Origin: Streptomyces sp. NBC_01478
Lineage (GTDB): Bacteria; Actinomycetota; Actinomycetes; Streptomycetales; Streptomycetaceae
Direction: 5' to 3'
NCBI RefSeq assembly: GCF_036227225.1
Contig: NZ_CP109444.1
Location: 6,491,501-6,555,500 of the forward strand
DNA: 64,000 nucleotides
Shown: positions 1 through 10,291 of the stretch, in pieces
How the letters are laid out: each line of letters opens with the position of its first letter
Position numbering within the stretch: the stretch's first letter is position 1
Position numbers and translations under genes: made by a program
The notes under the pieces: model-generated
Told to the model about the DNA's origin: nothing
Databases searched by the model: none
Seen by the model: the letters and a program-made list of their open reading frames with translations, nothing else

Positions 1-536
1 GCTTCGTCTTCGGCGACCGCCGGGTGATGACCAACGCGCACGTCGTCGGCGGCGTCGACGAACCCACCGTCCAGATAGGCGGCCAGGGCCGCAAGTACGA
101 CGCCAAGGTCGTCCTCTACGACTGGCACCGCGACATCGCCGTACTCGACGTACCCGACCTGAAGGCGCGCTCCCTCCAGTTCGCGACCAAGGACGCCACG
201 AGCGGCAACAGCGCGATCGTCGCCGGCTTCCCGGAGAACGGGTCGTACGACGTCCGGGCCGCACGCGTGCGGGGACGCATCACGGCCAACGGCCCGGACA
301 TCTACCACCGCGGCACGGTCCGCCGCGATGTGTACTCGCTCTACGCGACCGTCCGCCAGGGCAACTCCGGCGGCCCGCTGCTCACGCCCGAGGGCAAGGT
401 GTACGGCGTGGTCTTCGCGAAGTCCCTCGACGACCCCGACACCGGGTACGCGCTCACCGCCGACGAGATCCAGGAGGACATCGTCAAGGGGCGCAGTGCG
501 AACGAGCAGGTGGACAGCGACAGTTGCGCGCTGTGA
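1..536 (+). CDS. MarP-like membrane serine protease, 3' part
   Basis: This is the C-terminal half of a trypsin-fold serine protease; the N-terminus lies left of the window and the reading frame enters at base 3. The three catalytic elements are visible in order: His in TNAHVV, Asp in RDIAVLDV, and Ser in GNSGGPLL. The fragment resembles the periplasmic protease domain of actinobacterial MarP proteins, which carry an N-terminal CvpA-like membrane domain and act in envelope stress and acid resistance. That assignment is by family resemblance, because the membrane part is not in the window. The product ends with a short hydrophilic tail and a TGA at 534-536. The next gene is convergent. Confidence 0.85.
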   Translation, partial: FVFGDRRVMTNAHVVGGVDEPTVQIGGQGRKYDAKVVLYDWHRDIAVLDVPDLKARSLQFATKDATSGNSAIVAGFPENGSYDVRAARVRGRITANGPDIYHRGTVRRDVYSLYATVRQGNSGGPLLTPEGKVYGVVFAKSLDDPDTGYALTADEIQEDIVKGRSANEQVDSDSCAL

Positions 537-898
537 GCCCGGCTTGGCACGGCCGGTCGCTTCAAAAAAAGGGGGGTGCGTCAGCCTCGAGGATGACGCA
601 GCCGTACCGAGACCCAGCGGGCCCGGCGGCGCAGAATGCGCGGGATCCCCACCCTGAGGTCTGTGCCCTGGAGTTGCGGGGCGCCCCGTTGGTGGGAGCT
701 CAGACCGTGGTCCGAGCGGCGATTGCGTGCTGCGTCACTGTAGTCGTGCGTCCAGCCCATACCCCTCCGTCTGCCCCTGCCCCAAGGTCGATAACCACCC
801 CTTGGGGCCCCAATTGGCGTATGCGCGAGGCAAGTGGCCGTTCGTAGTACAGGTGTTCAGATCCGGATACCGGGCGCGGCGGGACGGTCACTGATCGG
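537..898. other. Convergent intergenic region with weak hairpin
   Basis: About 360 bases lie between the protease and the convergent hydrolase. I see no convincing gene here. An 8-bp inverted repeat at 780-787 and 799-806 (CCCCAAGG and CCTTGGGG) could act as a bidirectional terminator, although no T-run follows it. A run of seven A and six G at about 564-577 is the other notable feature. Confidence 0.4.
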
Positions 899-1849
899 TC
901 ACCGATCGGGTTCGGGATCCTTCAGCCAGTTGACCAGTTCGGTGGAGAACACAGCCGGGTCCTCCTCGTGCGGGAAGTGCCCGAGACCGTCGAACAGCCG
1001 CCAGCGGTACGGCGCTTCGACGTACTCCCCGGAACCCGCCGCGCTGCGGGTGCGCAGCACCGGGTCGAGCGAGCCGTGCAGATGCAGCGTCGGCACCCGC
1101 ACCGGGCGCTTCATGCGCCGGTTGAACTGGATGCCGTCCGGGCGTGCCATCGACCGCACCATCCAGCGGTACGGCTCGATCGAGCAGTGGGCGGTCGACG
1201 GGATCAGCATGGCCCGCCGGTACGCCTCGATCGCCTCGTCGTCGGGCAGGCTCGCGCCGGACCAGTCCCGGATCAGCTTGCCCACCAACTCGGCGTCCTC
1301 GGCGAGGAGTTGCCGCTCGGGGAGCCAGGGGCGCTGGAACCCCCAGATGTAGGAACTCGCGGTCGACTGCCTGACGTCGGAGAGCATCGCGGAGCGCCAG
1401 CGCCGGGGGTGCGGCATCGAGGAGACGGCGAGCCGGCGCACCAGCTTGGGGCGCATCGCGGCGGCCGTCCACGCCAGATAGCCGCCCAGGTCATGGCCGA
1501 CCAGCGCGGCGTCCGGCTCGCCGAGCGAGCGGATCACGCCGGTGATGTCGAGGGCGAGGTTGGCCGGGTCGTAGCCGCGCGGGGTGCGGTCGCTGCCGCC
1601 GACGCCCCGCAGGTCCATGGCGACGGCCCGGAACCCGGCGTCGGCCAGCGCGCCCAACTGGTGCCGCCAGGTCCACCAGAACTGGGGGAAGCCGTGCAGC
1701 AGCAGCACCAGCGGCCCGTCGCCCACCTCCGCGATGTGGAAGCGCGCGCCGTTGGCCGCGACATCCCGGTGGGTCACCTCGCGCCCGCCGGGAATGTCGA
1801 GTCGTACGACCGAAGCAGGTTGTGCCCAAGGATGAGCGGGGTCCGTCAT
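899..1849 (-). CDS. Alpha/beta hydrolase, epoxide-hydrolase-like
   Basis: The product is 316 residues. It has the alpha/beta-hydrolase pattern HGFPQFWWTWRHQ (oxyanion region, about residue 50), the nucleophile elbow GHDLGG with Asp as nucleophile, a late acidic residue in LDPV and the catalytic His in GLGHFP. An Asp nucleophile after GH is typical of epoxide hydrolases and haloalkane dehalogenases rather than of esterases; the substrate is unknown. The ATG at 1849 overlaps the stop of the upstream gene by ATGA, so it is translationally coupled as the last gene of a three-gene operon with the holin-like protein and nhaA. Confidence 0.85.
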   Translation of the reverse strand: MTDPAHPWAQPASVVRLDIPGGREVTHRDVAANGARFHIAEVGDGPLVLLLHGFPQFWWTWRHQLGALADAGFRAVAMDLRGVGGSDRTPRGYDPANLALDITGVIRSLGEPDAALVGHDLGGYLAWTAAAMRPKLVRRLAVSSMPHPRRWRSAMLSDVRQSTASSYIWGFQRPWLPERQLLAEDAELVGKLIRDWSGASLPDDEAIEAYRRAMLIPSTAHCSIEPYRWMVRSMARPDGIQFNRRMKRPVRVPTLHLHGSLDPVLRTRSAAGSGEYVEAPYRWRLFDGLGHFPHEEDPAVFSTELVNWLKDPEPDR

Positions 1850-2331
1850 GAGGACGAGCGTGCCACAGCCTCGATGGCTTCGGGGACACGGTCCTCGATC
1901 GCCGGGCGCGGATGCGGCTTGGCGTTGCCCAGGACGCCCGCGGTCTCCTTCACCGAAGCGGCCACCTTCTGCGGGCCCTTGCTCTTCGCGGCCTTCTTGA
2001 AGAAGAGCACGCCGATCAGTGCGAGGACGACCGCGACGAGCACGTTCGCCGCGAAGGAGAGCAGGAAGCAGAGCGCCAGGTTCCAGCCGCTCCAGGTACG
2101 GATGCCGTACGCCAGCGCGAAGTTGAGCATCGGCAGGGAGAACAGCAGGACCACCGCGGCGACCGTGAACGCGCCGCCGCCCGCCGCGCCGCGCTTGACG
2201 TCCTGCTTGAGCTGCGCCTTGGCCAGTGCGATCTCGTCGTGCACCAGCGCGGACATCTCGGTCGTCGCCGAGGCGAACAACTGGCCGATGCTGCGTTCGG
2301 CGCCGACCGGGCTGCCGTCGGGTGCGCTCAT
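1846..2331 (-). CDS. Actinobacterial holin-X / DUF1469 membrane protein
   Basis: This 161-residue protein has a soluble N-terminal helix (MSAPDGSPVGAER onward), two hydrophobic membrane segments in the middle (about residues 50-75 and 85-110) and a charged C-terminal tail. This is the usual shape of the phage-holin-like DUF1469 family; the function of chromosomal members is not established. The ATG at 2331 is preferred over the ATG at 2352 because GAGGGAG lies at good spacing before it. It is 44 bases downstream of nhaA and overlaps the hydrolase by 4 bases, so the three genes are very probably one transcript. Confidence 0.8.
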   Translation of the reverse strand: MSAPDGSPVGAERSIGQLFASATTEMSALVHDEIALAKAQLKQDVKRGAAGGGAFTVAAVVLLFSLPMLNFALAYGIRTWSGWNLALCFLLSFAANVLVAVVLALIGVLFFKKAAKSKGPQKVAASVKETAGVLGNAKPHPRPAIEDRVPEAIEAVARSSS

Positions 2332-2375
2332 CGCGTACTCCCTCTTCCCCATGTGTTTTGTGCCGTCTGGTCAGA

Positions 2376-3815
2376 TCATGCCGGACCGTCGTTGTCCTCG
2401 CCTGCCCCGCCCGCCACTTCGGCAAGCCCTCGCCGCTGCTCGGCGGCCTTCACCTCGGCGAGCCTGCGGTGCTCGGCGGCCTTGCGGTCGTGGAGTTCGG
2501 CCATGCGCAGGTGGTACGCCGGGTCGTCCTGCTCGTAGATGTCGGGGATGCCGTCGAGATCCTCGTCGCGCTCCTCGTCCTCGTACATCCTGCGGTACCG
2601 GGCGTTGCGCAGCTTGAGCAACACGGTCGCGCAGAGGGCCGCGACGACGGAGCCGACGAGGACGGCCGCCTTGACCTCGTCGGTGAGCACCTGGTCGCCG
2701 TCGAACGCGAGTTCCCCGATGAGCAGCGACACGGTGAAGCCGATGCCGGCCAGCGAGGCGACCGCGAACACGTCCGGCCAGGCGAGGTCGTCGCTGAGCG
2801 AGGCCCGGGTGAAACGGGCCGTCAGCCAGGTCCCGCCGAAGATCCCGACCGCCTTGCCGACGACCAGCCCGAGGACCACGCCAAGGGTTTCGGGCTTCGT
2901 GAATACGTCTCCCAGGGCGCCGCCGGAGATGGCGACCCCGGCGCTGAACAGTGCGAACAGCGGCACCGCGAGGCCCGCCGACAGGGGCCGCACGAGATGT
3001 TCGATGTGCTCGCCGGGGGAGTGGTCCTCGTCCTCGCGGGTGGTGCAGCGCAGCATCAGGCCCATCGCGACACCGGCGATCGTGGCGTGGACGCCGCTGT
3101 TGTACATCAGCGCCCAGATCACGAGCGCGAGCGGGACGTAGACGTACCAGCCGCGCACGCCCCGGCGCAGCAGCAGCCAGAAGACGGCGAGGCCCACGGC
3201 CGCCCCGGCGAGCGCTACGAAGTCGATGCGGGCGGTGAAGAAGATCGCGATGATCAGGATCGCGAAGAGGTCGTCGACGACGGCGAGGGTGAGCAGGAAG
3301 GCGCGCAGGGCGCTCGGCAGCGAAGTGCCGATGACCGCGAGGACGGCGAGCGCGAAGGCGATGTCGGTGGCGGTCGGCACCGCCCAGCCCTGGAGGGAGC
3401 CGCCACCGGTGAGGCTCGTCAGCGTGTACACGAGTGCCGGTACGGCCATTCCGCACAGGGCCGCGACGACGGGCAGGGCGGCGGCCTTGGGGTCGCGCAG
3501 GTCGCCGGCGACCAGTTCGCGCTTGAGTTCGATGCCGGCGACGAAGAAGAAGACGGCGAGGAGGCCGTCGGCGGCCCAGTGGGCGATCGAGAGGTGCAGG
3601 CCGAGGGCGGCGGGGCCGAGGTGGAAGTGGCTGACGCTCTCGTAGCTGTCGTGCAGGGCGGGGACGTTGACCCAGATCAGCGCGGTGACCGCGGCGATCA
3701 GGAGGAGGACACCGCCGACGGTCTCGGTGCGCAGCGCGTCCGCGACGAAGTTCCGCTCGGGCAGGGACAGGCGTCCGAACACCTTGCGGGGGGTGGTGGG
3801 GCGGGGCGCGGTCAC
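2376..3815 (-). CDS. nhaA: Na+/H+ antiporter NhaA
   Basis: The 479-residue protein carries the NhaA family sequence throughout: LLLIAAVTALIWVN near the N-terminus, FFFVAGIELKRELV, GWAVPTATDIAFALAVLAVIG and LTLAVVDDLFAILIIAIFF. The two adjacent aspartates (VVDDLFA) correspond to the ion-binding pair. About 11-12 membrane segments are visible, followed by a charged C-terminal tail of about 90 residues not present in enterobacterial NhaA. It exchanges sodium for protons across the cytoplasmic membrane. GTG at 3815 is chosen as start because GGAGGT precedes it at ideal spacing; a longer ATG form at 3851 lacks such a site. It is first gene of an operon with the holin-like and hydrolase genes. Confidence 0.93.
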   Translation of the reverse strand: MTAPRPTTPRKVFGRLSLPERNFVADALRTETVGGVLLLIAAVTALIWVNVPALHDSYESVSHFHLGPAALGLHLSIAHWAADGLLAVFFFVAGIELKRELVAGDLRDPKAAALPVVAALCGMAVPALVYTLTSLTGGGSLQGWAVPTATDIAFALAVLAVIGTSLPSALRAFLLTLAVVDDLFAILIIAIFFTARIDFVALAGAAVGLAVFWLLLRRGVRGWYVYVPLALVIWALMYNSGVHATIAGVAMGLMLRCTTREDEDHSPGEHIEHLVRPLSAGLAVPLFALFSAGVAISGGALGDVFTKPETLGVVLGLVVGKAVGIFGGTWLTARFTRASLSDDLAWPDVFAVASLAGIGFTVSLLIGELAFDGDQVLTDEVKAAVLVGSVVAALCATVLLKLRNARYRRMYEDEERDEDLDGIPDIYEQDDPAYHLRMAELHDRKAAEHRRLAEVKAAEQRRGLAEVAGGAGEDNDGPA

Positions 3816-3954
3816 GGGGAGACCTCCAGGGTGGCGGGCAGCACAGAGCACTTGCCGACCAGACTTCCCGGCGCACCTTGTCGCGTCTTTGACGCTTTGC
3901 TTAGTTTACCTAAGGTGCGGCGGGACGGGTCCTGCGGATCTCACGTTATGCGCG

Positions 3955-3990
3955 AAAGGGGCGCCCGGCACGTTCTCCGCTGGGCGCCCC
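3955..3990 (-). terminator. Terminator of acs
   Basis: A perfect 9-bp inverted repeat, GGGGCGCCC at 3958-3966 and GGGCGCCCC at 3982-3990, stands just past the stop of acs. Read on the minus strand it is followed by TTT. The stem and position fit an intrinsic terminator of acs ahead of the nhaA promoter. Confidence 0.7.
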
Positions 3991-4009
3991 TCGTCGTCGT
4001 ATGCGCAGG

Positions 4010-5971
4010 TCAGTCCTCGCTCGGCGCCGCCGGAAGCTTCGCCTGGATGAGGTTCATGACGGAGGAGTCGGTCAGGGTCGTGACGTCTCCGAGCGCGCGG
4101 TTCTCCGCCACGTCCCGCAGCAGGCGGCGCATGATCTTGCCGGAGCGGGTCTTCGGCAGCTCGGCCACCGGGAGGACCCGCTTGGGCTTGGCGATCGGGC
4201 CGAGGACGGCGCCGACGTGGTTGCGCAGGTCGCTCACGAGGTTCTCGTCGTCCGCGTTCGCCGTGCCGCGCAGGATGACGAACGCGACGATCGCCTGCCC
4301 GGTCGTCTCGTCGGCCGCGCCGACCACGGCCGCCTCGGCCACGGACGGGTGCGAGACGAGCGCCGACTCGACCTCGGTGGTGGAGATGTTGTGCCCGGAC
4401 ACGAGCATCACGTCGTCCACGCGCCCGAGCAGCCAGATGTCGCCGTCGTCGTCCTTCTTCGCACCGTCACCGGCGAAGTACTTGCCGGGGAAACGCGACC
4501 AGTACGTGTCGAGGAACCGCTGGTCGTCGCCCCAGATGGTGCGCAGCATCGACGGCCACGGCTCGGTCAGGACCAGGTAACCGCCACCGCCGTTCGGCAC
4601 CTCGTTCGCCTCGTCGTCGACGACCGTCGCGGAGATGCCGGGCAGCGGCGTCTGCGCCGAACCGGGCTTGGTCTCGGTCACGCCCGGCAGCGGCGAGATC
4701 ATCATCGCGCCGGTCTCGGTCTGCCACCAGGTGTCCACGATCGGCGTCCTGTCGGCGCCGATGTGCTTGCGGTACCAGATCCACGCCTCGGGGTTGATCG
4801 GCTCGCCGACGGACCCCAGGATGCGCAGGCTGCTGAGGTCGAACTTCGCGGGGATGTCGTCGCCCCACTTCATGAACGTACGGATCGCGGTCGGCGCCGT
4901 GTACAGGATCGTCACCCCGTACTTCTGCACGATCTCCCAGAAGCGGCCCTGGTGCGGGGTGTCGGGCGTGCCCTCGTACATGACCTGGGTCGCGCCGTTC
5001 GCCAGCGGGCCGTAGACAATGTACGAGTGGCCGGTGACCCAGCCGACGTCGGCCGTGCACCAGTAGACGTCGGTCTCCGGCTTGAGGTCGAAGACGGCGT
5101 GGTGGGTGTACGCGGCCTGGGTGAGGTAGCCGCCGGAGGTGTGCAGGATGCCCTTGGGCTTACCCGTCGTACCGGACGTGTAGAGGATGAACAGCGGCTG
5201 CTCCGCCTCGAACGCCTCGGGCGTGTGCTCCGCCGACTGCCGGTCGACGATCTCGTGCCACCACACGTCCCGCTCGTCGTTCCAGGCGACCTCCTGGCCC
5301 GTACGGCGGACCACGAGGACGTGCTCGACGCCGCTGTCCGGGCGGTCGACCGCGTCGTCCACGGCCGGCTTGAGCGCGGACGGCTTGCCGCGCCGCCAGC
5401 CGCCGTCCGTGGTGATGACGACCTTGGCGTCCGCGTCCTGGATCCGGGTCGCGAGCGCGTCCGCCGAGAAGCCGCCGAAGACGACGGAGTGCGCGGCGCC
5501 GATCCGGGCGCACGCGAGCATCGCGACCGCGGTCTCCGGGATCATCGGCATGTAGACGGCGACCCGGTCGCCCTTCTGAACTCCCAGCTCCAGCAGGGCG
5601 TTCGCGGCCTTGGAGACCTCGTCCTTCAGCTCCGCGTAGGTGATCGCGCGGCTGTCGCCGGGCTCGCCCTCGAAGTGGATGGCGACCCGGTCGCCGTTGC
5701 CCGCCTCGACGTGCCGGTCCACGCAGTTGTACGCCACGTTGAGCGTGCCGTCCTTGAACCACTTGGCGAACGGCGGGTTCGACCAGTCCAGCGTCTCGCT
5801 CGGCTCCTTGGCCCAGCTCAGGCGGCGGGCCTGCGCGGCCCAGAAGCCGAGCCGGTCAGCCTTGGCCTGCTCATACGCCTCCGCGGTGACGTTGGCGTGC
5901 GCCGCCAGGTCCGCGGGGGGTGCGAACCTGCGCTCTTCCTTGAGCAGGTTGGCCAGGCTTTCGTTGCTCAC
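4010..5971 (-). CDS. acs: Acetyl-CoA synthetase
   Basis: This 653-residue enzyme activates acetate to acetyl-CoA via acetyl-adenylate. Visible motifs are the P-loop-like AMP-binding motif [13 protein letters not shown] (about residue 265), the adenylate-binding [26 protein letters not shown] (hinge and A8 region) and, near the C-terminus, the acetylation-target lysine in [11 protein letters not shown]. Length fits the family (about 650). GTG at 5971 is chosen because the family N-terminus (SNESLANLL) begins there; the frame is open further upstream but without family-like sequence. About 166 bases of intergenic DNA precede it, including an AT-rich stretch at about 6045-6065 that may hold its promoter. 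Confidence 0.95.
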   Translation of the reverse strand: MSNESLANLLKEERRFAPPADLAAHANVTAEAYEQAKADRLGFWAAQARRLSWAKEPSETLDWSNPPFAKWFKDGTLNVAYNCVDRHVEAGNGDRVAIHFEGEPGDSRAITYAELKDEVSKAANALLELGVQKGDRVAVYMPMIPETAVAMLACARIGAAHSVVFGGFSADALATRIQDADAKVVITTDGGWRRGKPSALKPAVDDAVDRPDSGVEHVLVVRRTGQEVAWNDERDVWWHEIVDRQSAEHTPEAFEAEQPLFILYTSGTTGKPKGILHTSGGYLTQAAYTHHAVFDLKPETDVYWCTADVGWVTGHSYIVYGPLANGATQVMYEGTPDTPHQGRFWEIVQKYGVTILYTAPTAIRTFMKWGDDIPAKFDLSSLRILGSVGEPINPEAWIWYRKHIGADRTPIVDTWWQTETGAMMISPLPGVTETKPGSAQTPLPGISATVVDDEANEVPNGGGGYLVLTEPWPSMLRTIWGDDQRFLDTYWSRFPGKYFAGDGAKKDDDGDIWLLGRVDDVMLVSGHNISTTEVESALVSHPSVAEAAVVGAADETTGQAIVAFVILRGTANADDENLVSDLRNHVGAVLGPIAKPKRVLPVAELPKTRSGKIMRRLLRDVAENRALGDVTTLTDSSVMNLIQAKLPAAPSED

Positions 5972-6137
5972 GGCATCTGCCTTTCCCAGGGTGTCCGTTG
6001 TGTCCCGGGCCAGCTCATCAGACCCGGGGGTCCGATGACAAGGGTCGTCGAAATATTGGTTTAGACCTGTCACCGGACCCGCGGACAACCTGCGTGGCGG
6101 GGGTCTTTCGTACCCACGGACGCCGGGTGAAGGAGGT

Positions 6138-8663
6138 TCAGGCCGACATGTCCACCGCCCCCACATCGGTGAACAACTCGTCCTCGCCTTCCCCGCTCTC
6201 CCCGCTCAGCAAGTACGCCTGCGCCTCACCGACGTGGAAGTACATCCCCTGCAGCTCCAACGCCCCCTCCCGCAAGGCCTGCGCCACCGACTCATGCCCC
6301 CGCAGATGCTCCAACTGCTGCACCACATTGGTCAGACAGAGCTGTTCCACGGCGTCGGCGGGCGCCCTGGTGGCCAACCTCGCCCAGGGCCGGCCGTCGT
6401 CGGCCATCCGCTCCAGGCTCGGCAGCCCGTGCCGCAGCCACCGCTTCAGCGGCGTCCGGGCGCTCCCCGGCTCGGAGTCGAGGCAATCGGGCGCGGAGTT
6501 GAGCAGCGCCTGCATGGCTCCGCACCCGGAGTGCCCGCACACCGTGATCGATCTCACGCGCAGTACATCCACCGCGTACTCGATCGCCGCGGCCACCGAG
6601 TCGTCCCCGCTCTCCTCGCCGGGCGGCGGCACGAGGTTGCCCACGTTCCGTACGACGAACAGGTCGCCGGGACCACTGGAGGTGATCATCGACGTCACCA
6701 GCCGAGAGTCCGCGCAGGTCAGGAAGAGCTGCGAGGGCTGCTGCCCTTCCCTGGCCAGCCGGGCCAGCTCGCTCCGCACGAGGGGCGCGGTGTTGCGCTG
6801 GAACGCGCTGATGCCACGGGCCAGTTGGTGACCACCGGGGCCGGGGTGGGTGTTCGTGCCGGTGCCGCTCGGGGTGGCGGTGCCGGGTGCGGTGCCCGGT
6901 GCTGGACGGTCGGTTGATTCGGGGGTGGGGTCGCTCGGGGGCGCGGACCGTGGGTGCTCGCAATGGTGGTTGCGCCAGGGCGTCCAGGGGTGGCAGCGGC
7001 AGGCGGTGGATGCGGTGGACGCGGTCGGGGTGCCGGTCCGAGCCTCGCTCGTCGCGCCGGTCGCGGTGTCGGCCGGTGTCGCCTCGCCCCCGGTGCGGCC
7101 CGGCTCTGCGACGCGAACTCCCGTACGCCGTCCGGTCAGTTCGGCGGAGCCTCCGCGCGCGGTGTGTGCGTTCTGCCAGTCCTGCAGTGACTCGTACGCC
7201 GCGTGGTCCATGAACGAACCGTCCAACTCCACGACGACGTGGGCGCCTTGGGGTACGAGATGCAGGGTGCGGCTGAGCCGCGGCACCGCGAGGAACGTCA
7301 ACTGCCCTCGGACGTGTACGTGATGGACTCCTTCCTGTTCGTCGTGGGTAATGCGGGTGTGGGCCAGGCGGCTGAGGGCGACGGCGACGGCCACGGTGAC
7401 TCCGAGGAGCACGCCCTCCAGGACGCCGAGGAAGACCACGCCGAGGGTGGTGACGGCGTAGACCAGCACTTCTCGGTGGCGGGTCACCGTGCGGATGTGG
7501 TGCAGGGACACCATCTGGATGCCGACGGCCATCACGAGTGCGGCGAGCGAAGCGAGGGGAATCAGCTCCAGCACCGGGACCATCAGCAGCGCGGCGATCA
7601 CTACGAGAACGCCGTGCAGCATCGTGGAGTTCCGGCTCACGGCACCGGCTTGCACATTCGCCGAACTCCGTACGGCGACGCCCGCGACCGGCAGTCCGCC
7701 GAGCGCGCCGGAGACGATGTTGGCGGCGCCCTGGCCCAGCAGTTCACGGTTCAGGTCGGAGCGGCCGACGCGGGCGGAGAGCCCGGGCTGCCCGGCGACC
7801 AGCTTGTCCACGGCGACCGCGCCGAGCAGCGACTGCACGCTGCACACCAGCGTGGTGGTCAGCACGGCGGCGGCGATGCCGAGCACCGGACCCTCGGGAA
7901 GTCCGGCCAGCGCGTGGCTGCTCCAGGACGGCAGGTCGACCTTGGCCAGGCTCAGCCCGGCGAAGGAGGCGGTGAGCGTGGCCCCGGTGACGGCGACGAG
8001 CGCGGCCGGGATCTTGCGCATCAGACGCCCGAGCCGGCCGGGGACGCGCGGCCACAGCAGCAGAAGGGCCAGCGTCAGCACGCTCATCGCCACGTCGGCC
8101 GGGTGCAGGTCCGCCAACTGGGCGGGCAGCGCGCGGAGGTTGGCGAGGACCGAGCTCTGCGGGGTGCCGCCCAGCACGATGTGCAGTTGGGCGACGGCGA
8201 TGGTGACACCGATGCCGGCCAGCATGCCGTGCACGATCGCGGGGCTGACGGCGAGCGCGGCGCGGGCCACACGCAGGCAGCCCAGGGCGAGTTGGGCCAG
8301 GCCCGCGAGGACGGTGACCGCGCAGGTCGTCCGCCATCCGTAGCGGTGGATCAGGTCGGCGGTGACCACGGTGAGTCCGGCGGCCGGCCCGCTGACCTGG
8401 AGGGGGCAGCCGCCGAGCAGGCCGGCGACCAGTCCGCCCGCCGCGGCGGCGACCAGGCCGGCCTGGAGGGGCGCGCCGGTGGCGAGGGCGATACCGAGGG
8501 ACAGGGGCAGGGCGATCAGGAAGACCGCGACGGAGGCCGACACATCGGCGCCCGCGATGCGGAAGCGGCGGTGCGCGGGCGGCGGTGGGCTGTGGGGCTG
8601 GTGGACGCGCTTCGTCCGATTCGTGTCCGAGTCGGTGGCGCGGGTGCGTACGCAGGCTGACAT
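6138..8663 (-). CDS. SulP transporter fused to beta-carbonic anhydrase
   Basis: The 841-residue protein is a two-enzyme fusion. The N-terminal half is a SulP anion permease with about 10-12 membrane segments ([36 protein letters not shown]), followed by a STAS-like segment (about residues 460-520). After a low-complexity Pro/Thr linker comes a complete beta-carbonic anhydrase with its zinc ligands and dyad: Cys-Asp-Ser-Arg in LTCADSR, then His and Cys in [10 protein letters not shown]. The likely role is bicarbonate or sulfate uptake coupled to CO2 hydration at the membrane. Mycobacterial Rv3273 has the same architecture. ATG at 8663 is preferred because GGAGGAG lies upstream. It reads toward acs. 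Confidence 0.9.
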   Translation of the reverse strand: MSACVRTRATDSDTNRTKRVHQPHSPPPPAHRRFRIAGADVSASVAVFLIALPLSLGIALATGAPLQAGLVAAAAGGLVAGLLGGCPLQVSGPAAGLTVVTADLIHRYGWRTTCAVTVLAGLAQLALGCLRVARAALAVSPAIVHGMLAGIGVTIAVAQLHIVLGGTPQSSVLANLRALPAQLADLHPADVAMSVLTLALLLLWPRVPGRLGRLMRKIPAALVAVTGATLTASFAGLSLAKVDLPSWSSHALAGLPEGPVLGIAAAVLTTTLVCSVQSLLGAVAVDKLVAGQPGLSARVGRSDLNRELLGQGAANIVSGALGGLPVAGVAVRSSANVQAGAVSRNSTMLHGVLVVIAALLMVPVLELIPLASLAALVMAVGIQMVSLHHIRTVTRHREVLVYAVTTLGVVFLGVLEGVLLGVTVAVAVALSRLAHTRITHDEQEGVHHVHVRGQLTFLAVPRLSRTLHLVPQGAHVVVELDGSFMDHAAYESLQDWQNAHTARGGSAELTGRRTGVRVAEPGRTGGEATPADTATGATSEARTGTPTASTASTACRCHPWTPWRNHHCEHPRSAPPSDPTPESTDRPAPGTAPGTATPSGTGTNTHPGPGGHQLARGISAFQRNTAPLVRSELARLAREGQQPSQLFLTCADSRLVTSMITSSGPGDLFVVRNVGNLVPPPGEESGDDSVAAAIEYAVDVLRVRSITVCGHSGCGAMQALLNSAPDCLDSEPGSARTPLKRWLRHGLPSLERMADDGRPWARLATRAPADAVEQLCLTNVVQQLEHLRGHESVAQALREGALELQGMYFHVGEAQAYLLSGESGEGEDELFTDVGAVDMSA

Positions 8664-8998
8664 GTCTTCCCGTCTCCTCCGGGGCAGCGCGGTCGCGGAA
8701 CTGGTGGTCCCCGTCGATGGCGGGGGTCGGTCGCGGCCGTGGGTCACGGCGTGCAGCGGCGGGATATCTCAACGCTCGGTAAATGGATCGTAATGCAGAG
8801 TAAAGGTCGAGCATAGACTTTGCGGGCAAATGGGCTAATAAGTCACCGAGCTGAGTGAAGTGCCAATTTCATCGGCTTGTCGTACTAATCCCACCTTCGG
8901 CCCCGTGCGACCTTGGCGGCGCTGCCGGGAATCCCGGCACATCGCCAGAAAACGCCCTGACCGGCGTCGGTCCGAACGAAGGAAGAAGGTGGGCGGAC
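8664..8998. promoter_or_regulatory. Divergent promoter region
   Basis: About 335 bases separate the divergent SulP-carbonic anhydrase and lipoprotein genes. The stretch 8765-8885 is clearly AT-richer than its surroundings and must hold the promoters for both directions. I cannot assign -35/-10 boxes with confidence. No small gene with a ribosome binding site is evident. Confidence 0.45.
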
Positions 8999-10270
8999 AT
9001 GGCCGCCACCCAGAGGTTCACCGCGGGCGCCGTGATCGCCGCGGCCTGTGCCGCGTCGCTCGCCGGTTGTGCGATCGGTGACAACGGTTCCCCGAGCGGA
9101 GCGCACGGTCTGCACAAGGCGGCGCCCGCCCCGGCGCCCAAGAGCGGAGTCCGTCTGATCGGGGACGGCTCCACGTCGTACACCGGGGCGCAGCCGCATC
9201 TGCCCAGACCCGAGCGGCTCAAGCCCGGCCAGAAGCCCCCGCAGTTCGTGGTGTTCTCCTTCGACGGCGCCGGCGAGGACAGTCAGAAGCTGTTCTCCCA
9301 CTTCCGCAAGGTCTCCCAGGCCAACCACGCGAACATGACGTACTTCCTCAGCGGCGTGTACATGCTGCCGGAGGACAAGCGCGACCTCTACAAGCCCCCG
9401 GAGCACTCGCCGGGCAGCTCGGACATCGGCTTCAACGACGAGCAGGGCATCTCCGACACCGTGAAGCAGTTGCGCCTGGCGTGGCTGGAGGGCAACGAGA
9501 TCGGCACTCACTTCAACGGTCACTTCTGCGGCAAGAACGGCGGGGTCGGCGAGTGGTCGGTCGCCGAGTGGAAGAGTGAGATCGCCCAGGCGAAGCAGTT
9601 CGTGAAGACTTGGAAGACCAACTCCGGTATGAAGAAGGCGTCTTCGCTGCCCTTCGACTACGACAAGGAACTGGTCGGCGCCCGCACGCCCTGCCTGGAG
9701 GGCCAGGCCAACTTCATGAAGGCGGCGAGCCAGCTGGGCTTCCGCTACGACACCAGCGGGGTCAACGACCAGATCTGGCCCAAGAAGAAGGAGGGGCTGT
9801 GGGACCTGTCCATGCAGCTCGTCCCCTTCCCCGGCCACACCTACGAGCAACTGACCATGGACTACAACTTCATGGTCAACCAGTCCGGCACGCAGACCCA
9901 GGGCGACCCCGCCAAGTTCGACCAGTGGGGCGACGAGATGCGTGACGGCCTGCTCAAGGGCTTCGACCGGGCCTACGACGGCAACCGCGCGCCCCTGGTC
10001 ATCGGCAACCACTTCGAGTCCTGGAACGGCGGCACCTACATGCGTGCCCTCGACGAGGTCATCGAGAAGGTCTGCAACAAGCCCGAGACACGCTGCGTGT
10101 CCTTCCGGCAACTGTCCGACTGGCTGGACGCCCAGGACCCGGGGACCCTGGCGAAGCTGCGCACCCTGAACGTCGGCGAGGCACCCAAGCCGGGCTGGAC
10201 GTCCTTCCTGACCGGCCGCCCCGCCCCGGCCCCGAAGGGCGTGCCCGGGGCGCCGGCGGTCAAGCAGTAG
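8999..10270 (+). CDS. Lipoprotein with polysaccharide-deacetylase-like domain
   Basis: The 423-residue product starts with a lipoprotein signal peptide: a hydrophobic run ending in the lipobox SLAGC near residue 25, predicting a lipid-anchored extracellular protein. The mature part shows degenerate NodB-fold signs: FVVFSFDGAGED (compare the FTFDDG motif of polysaccharide deacetylases), NEIGTHFNGHFC supplying the His-x-x-x-His metal-binding pattern, and a late IGNHFESWNGG. It may trim acetyl groups from cell-wall or capsular glycans, but the missing second Asp in the first motif means catalysis should not be assumed. The ATG at 8999 follows AAGGTGG; the frame is open further upstream without a signal peptide. 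Confidence 0.75.
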   Translation: MAATQRFTAGAVIAAACAASLAGCAIGDNGSPSGAHGLHKAAPAPAPKSGVRLIGDGSTSYTGAQPHLPRPERLKPGQKPPQFVVFSFDGAGEDSQKLFSHFRKVSQANHANMTYFLSGVYMLPEDKRDLYKPPEHSPGSSDIGFNDEQGISDTVKQLRLAWLEGNEIGTHFNGHFCGKNGGVGEWSVAEWKSEIAQAKQFVKTWKTNSGMKKASSLPFDYDKELVGARTPCLEGQANFMKAASQLGFRYDTSGVNDQIWPKKKEGLWDLSMQLVPFPGHTYEQLTMDYNFMVNQSGTQTQGDPAKFDQWGDEMRDGLLKGFDRAYDGNRAPLVIGNHFESWNGGTYMRALDEVIEKVCNKPETRCVSFRQLSDWLDAQDPGTLAKLRTLNVGEAPKPGWTSFLTGRPAPAPKGVPGAPAVKQ

Positions 10271-10291
10271 GCGGTCGGGAAGGAGCGCGCC

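Noticed and set aside
3896..3920. TTAG...CTAA sequence before nhaA as an iron-regulator box
   Set aside because: Only part of the 19-bp DmdR/DtxR consensus is present, and nhaA is not an expected iron-regulated gene.
2226..4580. 784-codon plus-strand frame across nhaA and acs
   Set aside because: It is antisense to two well-supported genes, spans their intergenic gap and has no protein-like features.
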